Numbered from the stretch's first letter, positions 32,237-40,934 are shown. The stretch is DNA of 64,000 bases from an uncultured Prevotella sp. (GCA_905233425.1 CAJOEC010000001.1:62001-126000), one strand, 5' to 3'. Notes: a model not told the origin generated them from the letters alone. Numbers and translations are program-made.

Positions 32237-33016
32237 ATGAACTACAAACTTATCGCCGGCCCCTGCGTCATCGAGAGTGCCGAACTGCTCGACACCGTGG
32301 CCGCCCGCTTAGTGGAAATCAACCGCCACTTGGGCACCGACATCATCTTCAAGGCCTCGTTCGACAAGGCCAACCGCACGTCCATCCACTCCTTCCGCGG
32401 CCCCGGCCTGGAGCGCGGTCTGCAAATGCTCGCCGACGTGAAGAACCGCTACGGCCTTCGTCTGCTCACCGACATCCACGAGGCATGGCAGGCCGAGCCT
32501 GTAGGGCAGGTCGTCGACGTCATCCAGATTCCCGCCTTTCTCTGCCGTCAGACCGACCTCCTCGTTGCCGCCGCACGCACAGGCCGCACGGTGAACATCA
32601 AGAAGGCGCAGTTCCTCTCAGGCCGCGACATGCGCTACCCCTTGGAGAAAGCCCGCGAGGCCGGAGCCAAGGAGGTATGGCTCACCGAGCGCGGCAACAT
32701 GATGGGCTACGGCAACCTCGTCGTCGACTTCCGCAACATCACCGACATGCTCGAACTCTTCACTTCCTCTTCCCTGCCGCACAACGGCTGCGTCATCATG
32801 GACTGCACCCACAGCGTGCAGCGCCCCGACTCTGCTGGTGGCAAGACCGGCGGCGACCGCCGCTTCGTCCCCGCCATGGCCTTAGCCGCCAAGGCCTTCG
32901 GTGCCACCGGCTTCTTCTTCGAGGTGCACCCCGACCCCGACCGCGGCCTCAGCGATGCCGCCAACATGCTGCCCCTCGACCAGCTGGAGCCGCTGATTCG
33001 GAGGCTATTGGACTGA
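32237..33016 (+). CDS. kdsA: 3-deoxy-8-phosphooctulonate synthase
   Basis: 259 residues from the ATG at 32237; the ORF extension to 32201 is a repeat element. KdsA condenses PEP with arabinose-5-phosphate to Kdo-8-phosphate for lipid A/LPS core. Conserved segments: IAGPCVIES, FKASFDKANRTS, TDIHE, IQIPAFLCRQTDLL, NIKKAQFLSG, and MDCTHSVQRP. The partner KdsD (arabinose-5-phosphate isomerase) is at 36707. It is probably transcribed with murF-alr. Confidence 0.97.
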   Translation: MNYKLIAGPCVIESAELLDTVAARLVEINRHLGTDIIFKASFDKANRTSIHSFRGPGLERGLQMLADVKNRYGLRLLTDIHEAWQAEPVGQVVDVIQIPAFLCRQTDLLVAAARTGRTVNIKKAQFLSGRDMRYPLEKAREAGAKEVWLTERGNMMGYGNLVVDFRNITDMLELFTSSSLPHNGCVIMDCTHSVQRPDSAGGKTGGDRRFVPAMALAAKAFGATGFFFEVHPDPDRGLSDAANMLPLDQLEPLIRRLLD

Positions 33017-33124
33017 CCCTGTCATATTCGTATGGTGGAATGAATAACTGGCGAAAATCTGGTCGTATCACAAGAAAATTATACTTTTAACACCAATAAC
33101 GCACGCTATTCCAAAAATAATGCT

Positions 33125-33148
33125 TATCTTTGCAGCCGAAAGGCTGCG
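33125..33148 (+). promoter_or_regulatory. Promoter -7 box and 5' stem-loop of the porin-like gene
   Basis: TATCTTTG (33125-33132) is followed at once by GCAGCC-GAAA-GGCTGC, a perfect 6-bp stem with a GNRA loop at the expected 5' end of the mRNA. Such a hairpin could stabilise the transcript. No TTTG is seen at -33. Confidence 0.55.
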
Positions 33149-33215
33149 AAACGCAGCGACACCTAAAGCTTATTAGTTAATCTTTCAATATTCACATTAC
33201 TTAAACACAAAAAGC

Positions 33216-33824
33216 ATGAAAAAGAATTTGTTTTTATTGATCTTGGCTCTATTTGCCATCGTTCCAGCAAGTGCCCAGGGCATTTTCTTCGGAGTCAAGG
33301 GCGGTGTTAACAACACCCGCTTAGGTGTAGATTGCGAAGGTCTCAATACCAAGAGTGGCTACGGATGGTTCGTCGGCCCGACGCTGAAAATCGACATCCT
33401 GCCGTTCCTCGGAGTACAAGGTTCTGTGTTCTACAGCCAGAACAACTGCAAGATTGAGGATGAGAAAATCAAGCAGAAGAGCATTCTCGTCCCCATTGAT
33501 GTACGTTTGAACCTCAAGATCAACGAGGAGGCCGGCCTCTTCCTCTCTACCGGCCCGCAGGTCGGCTTCAATGTCGGCGATGCCGACTACAACATTTTCG
33601 GCAGCAACAGTAGCGAGGCCAAGGAGAACATCAAGAGCACGTTCCAGCTCAGCAAGTCAACATTCAACTGGAACTTCGGTGCCGGCGTCTCGCTCACCAA
33701 AAACATAGAGCTTGGCATCATCTACAGCCTCGGCCTTGGAAAGACCGGCGAACTGGAGCACCTTACCAAGGAAGACAAGCCAAAGTCGAGGGGATGGGCT
33801 GCCTCGGCAACTCTGTACTTCTAA
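33216..33824 (+). CDS. Outer membrane beta-barrel protein (porin-like, PorT type)
   Basis: 202 residues: signal peptide MKKNLFLLILALFAIVPASAQ, then about eight amphipathic strands (GIFFGVKGGVNNTRLGV, YGWFVGPTLKIDILPFLGVQGSVFY) ending with WAASATLYF, the aromatic C-terminal signal for BAM insertion. It is an OMP_b-brl_2-like small barrel. No ligand or role can be stated. It has its own promoter and a hairpin after the stop. Confidence 0.8.
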   Translation: MKKNLFLLILALFAIVPASAQGIFFGVKGGVNNTRLGVDCEGLNTKSGYGWFVGPTLKIDILPFLGVQGSVFYSQNNCKIEDEKIKQKSILVPIDVRLNLKINEEAGLFLSTGPQVGFNVGDADYNIFGSNSSEAKENIKSTFQLSKSTFNWNFGAGVSLTKNIELGIIYSLGLGKTGELEHLTKEDKPKSRGWAASATLYF

Positions 33825-33851
33825 ACAATAGAGCCATTCCTCTCATTCATT

Positions 33852-33892
33852 TGTAGGGGCTGGTTCACAAGTCAGCCCCTGTATTTTTTCTA
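33852..33892. terminator. Hairpin of the GTAGGGGC family acting as terminator
   Basis: AGGGGCTG (33855-33862) pairs with CAGCCCCT (33873-33880) and is followed by GTATTTTTTC. It begins TTGTAGGGGC like the dispersed element at 63882 and 40719, so a mobile-type repeat may serve here as terminator. Confidence 0.65.
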
Positions 33893-33894
33893 TT

Positions 33895-35436
33895 ATGAAA
33901 AACTATACGAAATGGATGCTTGCCGCCATCCTTATCTGCGGCAGCACGACGGCACAGGCCGTCGAGGTATCAGACAGTCTGACGACGGTCTCCAAGTCGA
34001 GCCAAACCGTGTTCTACACATTCACCTACCCGTCGGTAAGCGCTACGGGCGAGGAAGTGGTGCTGTCGTCATCGCTCATAGCCTGGATGCCAGAGGAGCC
34101 GAATGAGTCAGACAGCATCGAGTCGCTCCACATCTACAGCCACTACACCATCATGGCCGACAAGGAGTGTCCCACGTCGAACCTGAACATCAAGGACCGT
34201 GCAATCTTCTCCCTGCTTGTGAAGAACTCGTACGGGTTGGGCCTTGACGATAACCTGAACTTCATAGCCCATAGCGTGGTCATCGCGCCCGACTATGAGG
34301 GCTACGGCGAGACCCGCGACAGGGCGCATCCCTACTTGGTGCAGGAGCTGACCGCCCGCCAGGTGATGGATGCCGTGGATTACGGACTGAAACTCTACCG
34401 AAAGCATGTCAACGACAAGCAGGCACTCGAGTTCAAGAGCACATGGCGGTCGTTTGGCTTCGGATTCTCTCAGGGTGGCGCCGTGGCTCTGGCCGTGCAG
34501 CGGTATATGGAACGTGAAGGACTGGACGAGACGCTGCGCTACCGTGGAACAATCTGTGGCGACGGCCCCTACGACCTCATCGCCACCATGCGCTACTACA
34601 TGGAGGACGACGGCAACAGCTACGGCCAGGAGACCGACCACCGCAAGGGGATTAGCACCATGCCGATGGTGATACCGATGATTGTCAAGGGCATGCTGGA
34701 CACCCACCCCGACATGAAAGGCCACCGCTTGGAGGACTACCTATCGCAGCAGTTCCTCGACACGGGCATCATGGAGTGGATAGAGAGCAAGGACTTCGTT
34801 ATCAACGACATCCACGAGAAATGGTACAACCAGCTGCAGGAGGGTTTTGAGGCCAACGGGCGCAGCTACACCAAGGAGCAGATGGCCGAACTGTTCGAGT
34901 CGCCCAAGAAGAACCGAGTGTGGGCACACATAGACAAGCTCTTCGCCCCAGATTTCTACAATTACCTCGCCAATGCCGACAACTTCAACGCTGTGCCCAA
35001 GGAGAAGGGTGATGCCTTCAAGGACTTCCACCGTGCCCTGGCCGACAATGGAGTCTGCACAGGATGGGAGCCGAAGCACCGCATACAGTTCGTACACTCG
35101 AAGGGCGACATGGTGGTGCCCTTCGCCAACTATCTCTCCTTCCGCGACGCCCACCCCAACGGTGAGGGCACGCTCTACAAGATTGACGACAGCTTAAGCC
35201 CCTCCGACCACATAGACGTTGGCACCGTGTTCTTCCTCAATCTCTCCACTACTGGCTCCTACGGAGAGATATTCCAGTGGCTCGACGAGGACGGCAAGGC
35301 TTCGGGCATCAAGGACAATAAACGTGAAACGATAAACGACATACATTGGTACACCCTCGATGGCCGTTGCCTCGTCGGCAAGCCCGCCCAGAAGGGTATC
35401 TATATTCACCAGGGCAAAAAGCAAATCGTGAAATAA
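33895..35436 (+). CDS. Secreted alpha/beta hydrolase (secretory-lipase-like esterase)
   Basis: 513 residues. A signal peptide (MLAAILICGSTTAQA) precedes an alpha/beta hydrolase with VIAPDYEGYGETRDR, nucleophile elbow GFGFSQGGAVALA (Ser about 193), a probable acid in HSKGDMVVPF (about 404) and His in SPSDHIDVG (about 440). The C-terminal tail HWYTLDGRCLVGKPAQKGIYIHQGKKQIVK is of the type found at the end of secreted Prevotella proteins and may be a type IX sorting signal. The substrate is unknown. A lipoprotein gene follows 24 bases later. Confidence 0.75.
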   Translation: MKNYTKWMLAAILICGSTTAQAVEVSDSLTTVSKSSQTVFYTFTYPSVSATGEEVVLSSSLIAWMPEEPNESDSIESLHIYSHYTIMADKECPTSNLNIKDRAIFSLLVKNSYGLGLDDNLNFIAHSVVIAPDYEGYGETRDRAHPYLVQELTARQVMDAVDYGLKLYRKHVNDKQALEFKSTWRSFGFGFSQGGAVALAVQRYMEREGLDETLRYRGTICGDGPYDLIATMRYYMEDDGNSYGQETDHRKGISTMPMVIPMIVKGMLDTHPDMKGHRLEDYLSQQFLDTGIMEWIESKDFVINDIHEKWYNQLQEGFEANGRSYTKEQMAELFESPKKNRVWAHIDKLFAPDFYNYLANADNFNAVPKEKGDAFKDFHRALADNGVCTGWEPKHRIQFVHSKGDMVVPFANYLSFRDAHPNGEGTLYKIDDSLSPSDHIDVGTVFFLNLSTTGSYGEIFQWLDEDGKASGIKDNKRETINDIHWYTLDGRCLVGKPAQKGIYIHQGKKQIVK

Positions 35437-35460
35437 AGAGTTTTTTCCTTTTATTTAATT

Positions 35461-36579
35461 ATGAGAAGAATAACCATATCAATCGTATTCTCCACAAGCG
35501 TATTGTTTGTGGCTTGTGGCGGACGTTTTTCGTCCAGTTCAGACAACAGTATAAACCCTCGAGACACGGTTAAGGTGCCAGAATGGTACACCGGCGAGGA
35601 CAGCATCGCCTATATTGAGAACGCTATACTGCAAAGCCCTATATCGGTCGAAGACCTGCTCGGACTGGCAGAAGTCCATTCCGTGGAAGACCGACTCTTC
35701 TACTACAACAACGAGGAGATGGCCAAGGATGATCCCGAATTTGCCGAAGCATACAGGGCTACGCATCGAGACTCAGCGGACTTGCGACTGGCAAACCGCT
35801 TCATGCGAATGGCGAACTTGGTGAATATTAATGGTAAGGCCAACGATAAGTTGCAGTGGGCTATAGCCGTCAATGCCATCATCGACACATTCCGTGTGGC
35901 TGTTCCGGCTGTTCAAAAGGACTCGGTGATTTATGAGATTCCCCGCGTCGCAGGGAGGTTCTCATCGGAGACACAAAGTGAGATGAACTTCCAGTGTTAT
36001 GTCGACGCGACGGTGGACTACTACCTGACCATCGAGGCCTACCGCAAATGGATTGAGGCAGTCCCTTCGGACATCAGGCCACTGGTGAAGGAGGAATACG
36101 AGGCATGGCATGACCTTCATGATGCGCGTTTCGCCCTATGGACCGACGTGTCGTACACGCAGGGATGGTACAGCATGAAGCCGATGGAAATTGAAGGTTA
36201 CTACGAGAACCTGTCGGAAAACCGCCGGGCGGAACTGGAGATAGAACGCAGCATAATCTTTGGGGCAAAGCCATACCAGCAGAAAGGCACTACCGTGACT
36301 GCTAAAGAATGGGATGAATGGATAAGCGAGAATTCCGTACCCGATGATATTGACTACCTGAATGAAATGGATCATGCCGACCTGATTCCCAGCGACAGCC
36401 TCGTCACCGACCGCGTGAATACGCTGAAGTCCACATTCTCACGATGGCTGAAGGCCAGGCAGACCCTTGCTGCCGCACTCCCGAAAGAGCAGGGCGACTC
36501 ATACGACAACCTGACTGCGGACATACACAGCCGCATGATCGGCAAACTCGAAAACATTATCCCATACGAGATTTACTAA
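35461..36579 (+). CDS. Hypothetical lipoprotein
   Basis: 372 residues with a lipoprotein signal ending at Cys19 (VLFVACGG). The mature protein is mostly helical and acidic; FMRMANLVNINGKANDKLQWAIAVNA and YVDATVDYYLTIEAYRKWIEAV are clear helices. I do not recognise the family. The distant feel of lysozyme-inhibitor-like (LprI) helical repeats is not enough to assign it. It follows the esterase gene closely and is probably co-transcribed. Confidence 0.6.
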   Translation: MRRITISIVFSTSVLFVACGGRFSSSSDNSINPRDTVKVPEWYTGEDSIAYIENAILQSPISVEDLLGLAEVHSVEDRLFYYNNEEMAKDDPEFAEAYRATHRDSADLRLANRFMRMANLVNINGKANDKLQWAIAVNAIIDTFRVAVPAVQKDSVIYEIPRVAGRFSSETQSEMNFQCYVDATVDYYLTIEAYRKWIEAVPSDIRPLVKEEYEAWHDLHDARFALWTDVSYTQGWYSMKPMEIEGYYENLSENRRAELEIERSIIFGAKPYQQKGTTVTAKEWDEWISENSVPDDIDYLNEMDHADLIPSDSLVTDRVNTLKSTFSRWLKARQTLAAALPKEQGDSYDNLTADIHSRMIGKLENIIPYEIY

Positions 36580-36592
36580 TGAACTTTAACGC

Positions 36593-36651
36593 GGGTCATG
36601 GGGACAGGAACATTGACCCAAGTCTGGGTCAAGTGCCTGTCCCCATGACCC
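36593..36651. repeat. 59-bp near-perfect palindrome, copy 2
   Basis: Arms GGGTCATGGGGACAGG and CCTGTCCCCATGACCC plus inner TTGACCCA/TGGGTCAA around AGTC. It lies 14 bases after the lipoprotein stop and could also act as a transcription barrier. Confidence 0.9.
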
Positions 36652-36706
36652 GCCCATGCCCCGCGCTGGAGGCCGCTGAAATTTTAATATTACGAATTGC
36701 AGAGAA

Positions 36707-37657
36707 ATGACTACCCGCGACTACGGAATACAAGCTATAAAAGACGAGGCCGAAGCCTTGCTCGACCTCATACCAAAGATGGATGAATCATTTGACCGCG
36801 CTGTGGACCTCATGCTCCATTGCCGTGGTAAAATCATTGTTACTGGCGTGGGCAAGAGCGGACACATTGGCGCGAAGATTGCCGCCACGTTGTCGTCAAC
36901 AGGCACTCCGTCGTTCTTCGTCAACCCCCTTGACGCCTATCACGGCGACCTCGGCGTGATTACGCCCGACGACGTGGTGGTCGCGCTGTCGAACTCAGGC
37001 CAGACCGATGAGCTGCTGCGCTTTATCCCCATTGTGCTCCAACAGAAGATACCCATAATTGCCCTTAGTGGAAACCCGCAGTCGCTGCTGGCAAAATATG
37101 CCACGTGCCACATCAATGTGGGGGTGAGCCGCGAGGCGTGCCCGCTGAACCTCGCCCCCACCAGCTCCACGACGGCAGCACTGGCCATGGGCGACGCACT
37201 GGCCATAGCGCTGATGCGGCTGCGGCATTTCGAACCGCAGGACTTCGCCCACTACCATCCAGGCGGAGAACTGGGACGGCGGCTGCTCACCACGGCGCAG
37301 GACGTGATGCACAGGGACAATCTTCCTGTCATATCACCACAGATGCACCTCGGCGAAGCAATCATTCTCGTGAGCAAAGGCAAACTCGGACTGGGAGTGG
37401 CTACCGAACAGGAGCGCATCGTCGGACTGATCACCGACGGCGACATACGCCGCGCCATGGAGCGCTGGCAGGCAAAGTTCTTCGACCATACCGTCAGCGA
37501 CATCATGACACGTGAGCCGAAGACCGTCGCCCCTGAAACGAAAATCACGGAGATACAGCAGATACAACAGCGATACAAGATACATTCGTTGCTTGTGGTC
37601 GACGGCGACCGCCACTTGCTCGGCGTTGTAGACCACTATTCGTGCATGGGGATATAA
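36707..37657 (+). CDS. kdsD: D-arabinose-5-phosphate isomerase (KpsF/GutQ/KdsD family)
   Basis: 316 residues. A SIS domain (about 36-170; GVGKSGHIGAKIAATLSSTGTPSFF, SNSGQTDELL, NLAPTSSTTAALAMGDALA) is followed by two CBS domains (about 195-316; ITDGDIRRAM, SLLVVDGDRHLLGVVD). It converts ribulose-5-phosphate to arabinose-5-phosphate, the substrate of KdsA at 32237. The stop lies 7 bases from the convergent GDP-fucose synthase stop, with no terminator visible between. Confidence 0.93.
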   Translation: MTTRDYGIQAIKDEAEALLDLIPKMDESFDRAVDLMLHCRGKIIVTGVGKSGHIGAKIAATLSSTGTPSFFVNPLDAYHGDLGVITPDDVVVALSNSGQTDELLRFIPIVLQQKIPIIALSGNPQSLLAKYATCHINVGVSREACPLNLAPTSSTTAALAMGDALAIALMRLRHFEPQDFAHYHPGGELGRRLLTTAQDVMHRDNLPVISPQMHLGEAIILVSKGKLGLGVATEQERIVGLITDGDIRRAMERWQAKFFDHTVSDIMTREPKTVAPETKITEIQQIQQRYKIHSLLVVDGDRHLLGVVDHYSCMGI

Positions 37658-37664
37658 AAAGTGG

Positions 37665-38834
37665 TTAGAGAGTGCTCTTGTACCACTCGAAGAGCCGGCC
37701 TACGCCCTCTTCCAGCTCCACTTTGTGCGTCCATCCCAGACTGTGCAGCTTCTCCACGTCAATGAGCTTGCGCATGGTGCCATCGGGCTTCGTGGCGTCG
37801 AATTCTATTGTCCCCTCGAAACCAGTTGCCTTTGCCACTAATTGCGACAGTTCGCGGATGGTCAGTTCCTTGCCAGTGCCAACGTTGATGTGGCAGTTGC
37901 GTATCTCTCCCAGCTTGGGCAGTGCACCGCCACGACCCTCCGAGTGGTTGCGGTCGACGGCCCCGTCGGTGGAGGCTCCGTAGTGTACTGAAGAATATTT
38001 CTCTATGCCGATGATGTCCTTGAAGTCGACATTGAGCAGCACGTGTACCGAGGCATCGGCCATGTCCTCGCTCCACAAGAACTCGCGCAGCGGAGTGCCA
38101 GTGCCCCAGAGCACCACCTTATTATTATATATGCCGTATTTCCCCAGCACGTCAATAATGTCGCTGCTCTGCGACGACCCGTCCACGCCCTCCACCGGCC
38201 GTTTGTTGAGGTCGGTGCGTATGGTGTCCCACTGCCCTTCGTGCAGCAGACGCGAGAGGTAGACCTTGCGCATCATGGCGGGCATGACATGTGAGTTCTC
38301 CAGATGGAAGTTGTCGCCTGGGCCGTAGAGGTTGGTGGGCATGACGGCGATATAGTTGGTGCCGTACTGCAGGTTATACGACTCGCACATCTTCAGTCCG
38401 GCAATCTTTGCGATGGCATACTCCTCGTTGGTGTATTCCAGTGGAGATGTCAGCAGACAGTCCTCCTTCATGGGCTGTGGCGCGTTCTTGGGATAAATGC
38501 ATGTGCTTCCGAGGAAGAGCAGCTTCTTCACCCCGTGGCGGTAGCTCTCGCCAATGACGTTGCACTGCATGAGCATGTTCTGCATGATAAAGTCGGCGCG
38601 GTAGAGCGAGTTGGCCATGATGCCGCCCACGAAAGCCGCTGCCAGCACCACGCCGTCGGGGCGTTCCTGGTCGAAAAAGTCCTTCACTGCCTGCTGGTTC
38701 GTCAGGTCGAGTTCACTGTGCGTGCGCCCCACGAGGTTCGTGTAGCCACGCATCTTCAGGTTGTTCCATATTGCCGAGCCCACGAGTCCGCGGTGTCCGG
38801 CAACGTAAATTTTCGAGTCTTTGCTTAGTGTCAT
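37665..38834 (-). CDS. fcl: GDP-L-fucose synthase
   Basis: 389 residues from the ATG at 38834; the track's earlier ATG at 38894 lies upstream of the -7 box. The NAD(P) motif is GHRGLVGSAIW, catalytic Ser in FLGSTCIYP, and the Tyr-Lys pair in EEYAIAK. PTNLYGPGDNFHLENSHVMPA is typical of Fcl/WcaG. It epimerises and reduces GDP-4-keto-6-deoxymannose to GDP-fucose for surface glycans. The usual partner gmd is not in this window. The protein is somewhat longer than the E. coli enzyme because of an insertion near NKRPVEGVDGSSQSSD. Confidence 0.95.
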   Translation of the reverse strand: MTLSKDSKIYVAGHRGLVGSAIWNNLKMRGYTNLVGRTHSELDLTNQQAVKDFFDQERPDGVVLAAAFVGGIMANSLYRADFIMQNMLMQCNVIGESYRHGVKKLLFLGSTCIYPKNAPQPMKEDCLLTSPLEYTNEEYAIAKIAGLKMCESYNLQYGTNYIAVMPTNLYGPGDNFHLENSHVMPAMMRKVYLSRLLHEGQWDTIRTDLNKRPVEGVDGSSQSSDIIDVLGKYGIYNNKVVLWGTGTPLREFLWSEDMADASVHVLLNVDFKDIIGIEKYSSVHYGASTDGAVDRNHSEGRGGALPKLGEIRNCHINVGTGKELTIRELSQLVAKATGFEGTIEFDATKPDGTMRKLIDVEKLHSLGWTHKVELEEGVGRLFEWYKSTL

Positions 38835-38859
38835 AATTGTTTGTTCTGCTTGTACGCTG

Positions 38860-38891
38860 CAAAAATACAGCTTTTTCCCGAAACAGCCAAA
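38860..38891 (-). promoter_or_regulatory. fcl promoter
   Basis: Minus strand TTTG (38891-38888), 20-bp spacer starting GCTGTTTCGG, TATTTTTG (38867-38860). ATG is 26 bases downstream. Confidence 0.75.
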
Positions 38892-38936
38892 CATTTGCAG
38901 GAAAAACTACAGACAAGCCCCCGAAAGACCGAAAAA

Positions 38937-39019
38937 GTTCGCGCCGGGCGAACTCGGTGTTCGCACGGCGCGAACTGACAGTCCGCCCAGCGCGAACTGG
39001 AAGTCCGCGCCGGGCGGAC
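38937..39019. repeat. Array of four 17-bp palindromes, exact 22-bp period
   Basis: Units start at 38937, 38959, 38981 and 39003: GTTCGCGCCGGGCGAAC, GTTCGCACGGCGCGAAC, GTCCGCCCAGCGCGAAC, GTCCGCGCCGGGCGGAC. The first two are identical to units 1 and 2 of the array at 27346. Confidence 0.9.
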
Positions 39020-39184
39020 TTTTTGGCATGTCGGAGACGATTTTGACAGAGACACGGGCAGAGGCTGACATTGCCCCTGGCTGGACATCGGGCTGGCCCG
39101 TGGCCTACCCCTACAGAAAACCAAGGTGCAAAAATAATAAAAAAGCGATACGGCCAAAGGTTTTCGGGAAAACTTTGGAAAACT

Positions 39185-39216
39185 TTTGGCTGTTCGGCGG
39201 AAAATGCTTAATTTTG
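39185..39216 (+). promoter_or_regulatory. Promoter of the second DUF1703 gene
   Basis: TTTG (39185-39188), 20-bp spacer starting GCTGTTCGGCGG, TAATTTTG (39209-39216). Confidence 0.75.
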
Positions 39217-39258
39217 CAGCTGTATTCAATTTAAAATCGTAAATACAAAGATTGGTAT

Positions 39259-40899
39259 ATGGCAGAGAAGAGGGGATATGGCGTAGGTCTGCAGACATTT
39301 GCAGACATGATAAAGCGAAAGGCAGTCTATGTAGACAAGACAGCGTTTGTGTATAAGATGGCACATAGTACGGGTAAGAACTTCTTCCTGAGCCGTCCCC
39401 GGCGGTTTGGCAAGTCGTTGCTGGTGACCACGCTGCAGGCTTATTTCGAGGGGCGCAGGGAGCTATTCAAGGGGCTGGCAATTGAGAAGTTGGAGACGGA
39501 GTGGACGCAGTACCCCGTGATTCACCTTGATCTGTCGAATGGTAAGTACTACGAGGAGACAAGCGTGGACAAGATTTGTGGCGGATTGTTAAAGTGGTAT
39601 GAGAGGGATTACAGCCTTCATCCGAAAGAAGATGACAGTCTGAGTGACCGTTTTACCGCCATCATCAAGGCTGCATACGAAAAGACACAGCGTGAGGTGG
39701 TGATTCTCATCGACGAGTACGACGCGCCGATGCTCGACAGCATCCACGACCCGAAGCTGCAAGACCACCTGCGACAACGCGTCCGCGACCTGTTCTCGCC
39801 GCTGAAGGCACAGGAGCAGTACCTGAAGTTCGTGTTCCTCACAGGTATCTCAAAGTTCTCGCAACTGAGCGTGTTCAGTGAGCTGAACAACCTGAACATC
39901 CTGACCTTCGACCCGGAGTATGAGGGTGTCTGCGGCATCACCGAGGAGGAACTCTTCACACAGCTGAAGCCCGACATCGAGTGGCTGACGGAGGCCATGA
40001 GCCGCCGTGTACACCGCACCTTTACCTACGAAGACACGGTAGCCAAGCTGAAGCACATGTACGACGGCTATCATTTCACCGACATGATGACCGATATCTA
40101 CAACCCGTGGAGCCTGATTTATTCATTTGAGAAAGGCTGGATAGACAACTACTGGTTCGGCACCGGCACACCCTCGTCGCTCATCAATCTGCTTCGCGTG
40201 AAACAGCTCGTCATACCCGACCTTGAAGGCTTTGAGGCCGACAAGGAGACTTTCGACGCACCCACGGAACGCATTTCCGACCCTGTGCCAGTGCTTTTCC
40301 AGAGCGGCTACCTCACCATCAAGGGCTATGACTACGAGGACAACACCTTCACGCTCGGTTTCCCCAATGAGGAGGTTTATCGGGGCTTTTCCAAGTCGCT
40401 CTACAATTATTATTGCGAAGAATACGTCGGCAGCCGTAATCAGATGAACAACGTATTCCGCGACCTGCGCCGAAAGAGAATCACCTTTGAGCAGTTCCTT
40501 GAGAGTGTGCGGAAATGGTATGCAGGAATCCCTTATTCAATTACTGACAAGAACCAGAACGAGCAGTTCTACCAGGCACTGTTCTATTCGCTGATGGTCG
40601 GAGTGGGTGCTGATGTCAGTGCTGAGGAGCAGACCAGCGACGGGCGTATGGACATCGCATTGAAACTGGCCGATGCCATCTACATTCTGGAGTTCAAGTA
40701 TGGCAAGACCGCCGTAGGGGCAGACCCCGTGCCAGCCCGCACAGGCCCCGTGCCAGCCCTCAAAGCCACGGAGCAGATCATCGCAAAGGACTATGCCGTG
40801 CGCTTCGCCGCCGACGCCCGCCCCGTCTGGGCGGTGGGTCTGAACATCAGCGCGGACTGTCGCACCATCGAGAGCTTCGAAGTGGTGAAAGTGAAATAA
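39259..40899 (+). CDS. AAA-ATPase-like / PD-(D/E)XK nuclease-like protein (DUF1703), copy 2, with repeat insert
   Basis: 546 residues. GVGLQTFADMIKRKAVYVDKT opens the AAA-like domain, Walker A is SRPRRFGKSLLVTTL, Walker B VVILIDEYDAPML. The C-terminal nuclease-like domain has DGRMDIALKLADAIYILEFKYGKTA, then VGADPVPARTGPVPA, then KATEQIIAKDYAVRF. The middle segment (about 486-501) is translated from a dispersed GTAGGGGCAGACCCCGTGCC element inserted in frame directly after the E-x-K motif region. The copy is only distantly similar to the protein at 13276. The role is unknown. Confidence 0.85.
   Translation: MAEKRGYGVGLQTFADMIKRKAVYVDKTAFVYKMAHSTGKNFFLSRPRRFGKSLLVTTLQAYFEGRRELFKGLAIEKLETEWTQYPVIHLDLSNGKYYEETSVDKICGGLLKWYERDYSLHPKEDDSLSDRFTAIIKAAYEKTQREVVILIDEYDAPMLDSIHDPKLQDHLRQRVRDLFSPLKAQEQYLKFVFLTGISKFSQLSVFSELNNLNILTFDPEYEGVCGITEEELFTQLKPDIEWLTEAMSRRVHRTFTYEDTVAKLKHMYDGYHFTDMMTDIYNPWSLIYSFEKGWIDNYWFGTGTPSSLINLLRVKQLVIPDLEGFEADKETFDAPTERISDPVPVLFQSGYLTIKGYDYEDNTFTLGFPNEEVYRGFSKSLYNYYCEEYVGSRNQMNNVFRDLRRKRITFEQFLESVRKWYAGIPYSITDKNQNEQFYQALFYSLMVGVGADVSAEEQTSDGRMDIALKLADAIYILEFKYGKTAVGADPVPARTGPVPALKATEQIIAKDYAVRFAADARPVWAVGLNISADCRTIESFEVVKVK
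40719..40757. repeat. GTAGGGGCAGACCCCGTGCC element inside DUF1703 copy 2
   Basis: The element codes VGADPVPARTGPVPA. Other copies: minus strand near 8717-8753, plus 63882-63905, and a variant at 33852. Confidence 0.8.
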
Positions 40900-40934
40900 A
40901 AAGCGCCCAAAACGCTGTTTTCGCACACAACGAA

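Larger units (their letters stand above)
38835..39258. other. Divergent intergenic region with fcl and DUF1703 promoters and a palindrome array
   Basis: Left: fcl promoter (minus, 38860-38891). Middle: four-unit GTTCGC/GTCCGC palindrome array (38937-39019). Right: promoter of the second DUF1703 gene (39185-39216). The small ORFs in the track here are translations of the array. Confidence 0.75.

Noticed and set aside
38937-39019. The 22-bp-period palindrome array considered as a CRISPR array
   Set aside because: Spacers are only 5 bases long and units are palindromes; not a CRISPR layout.
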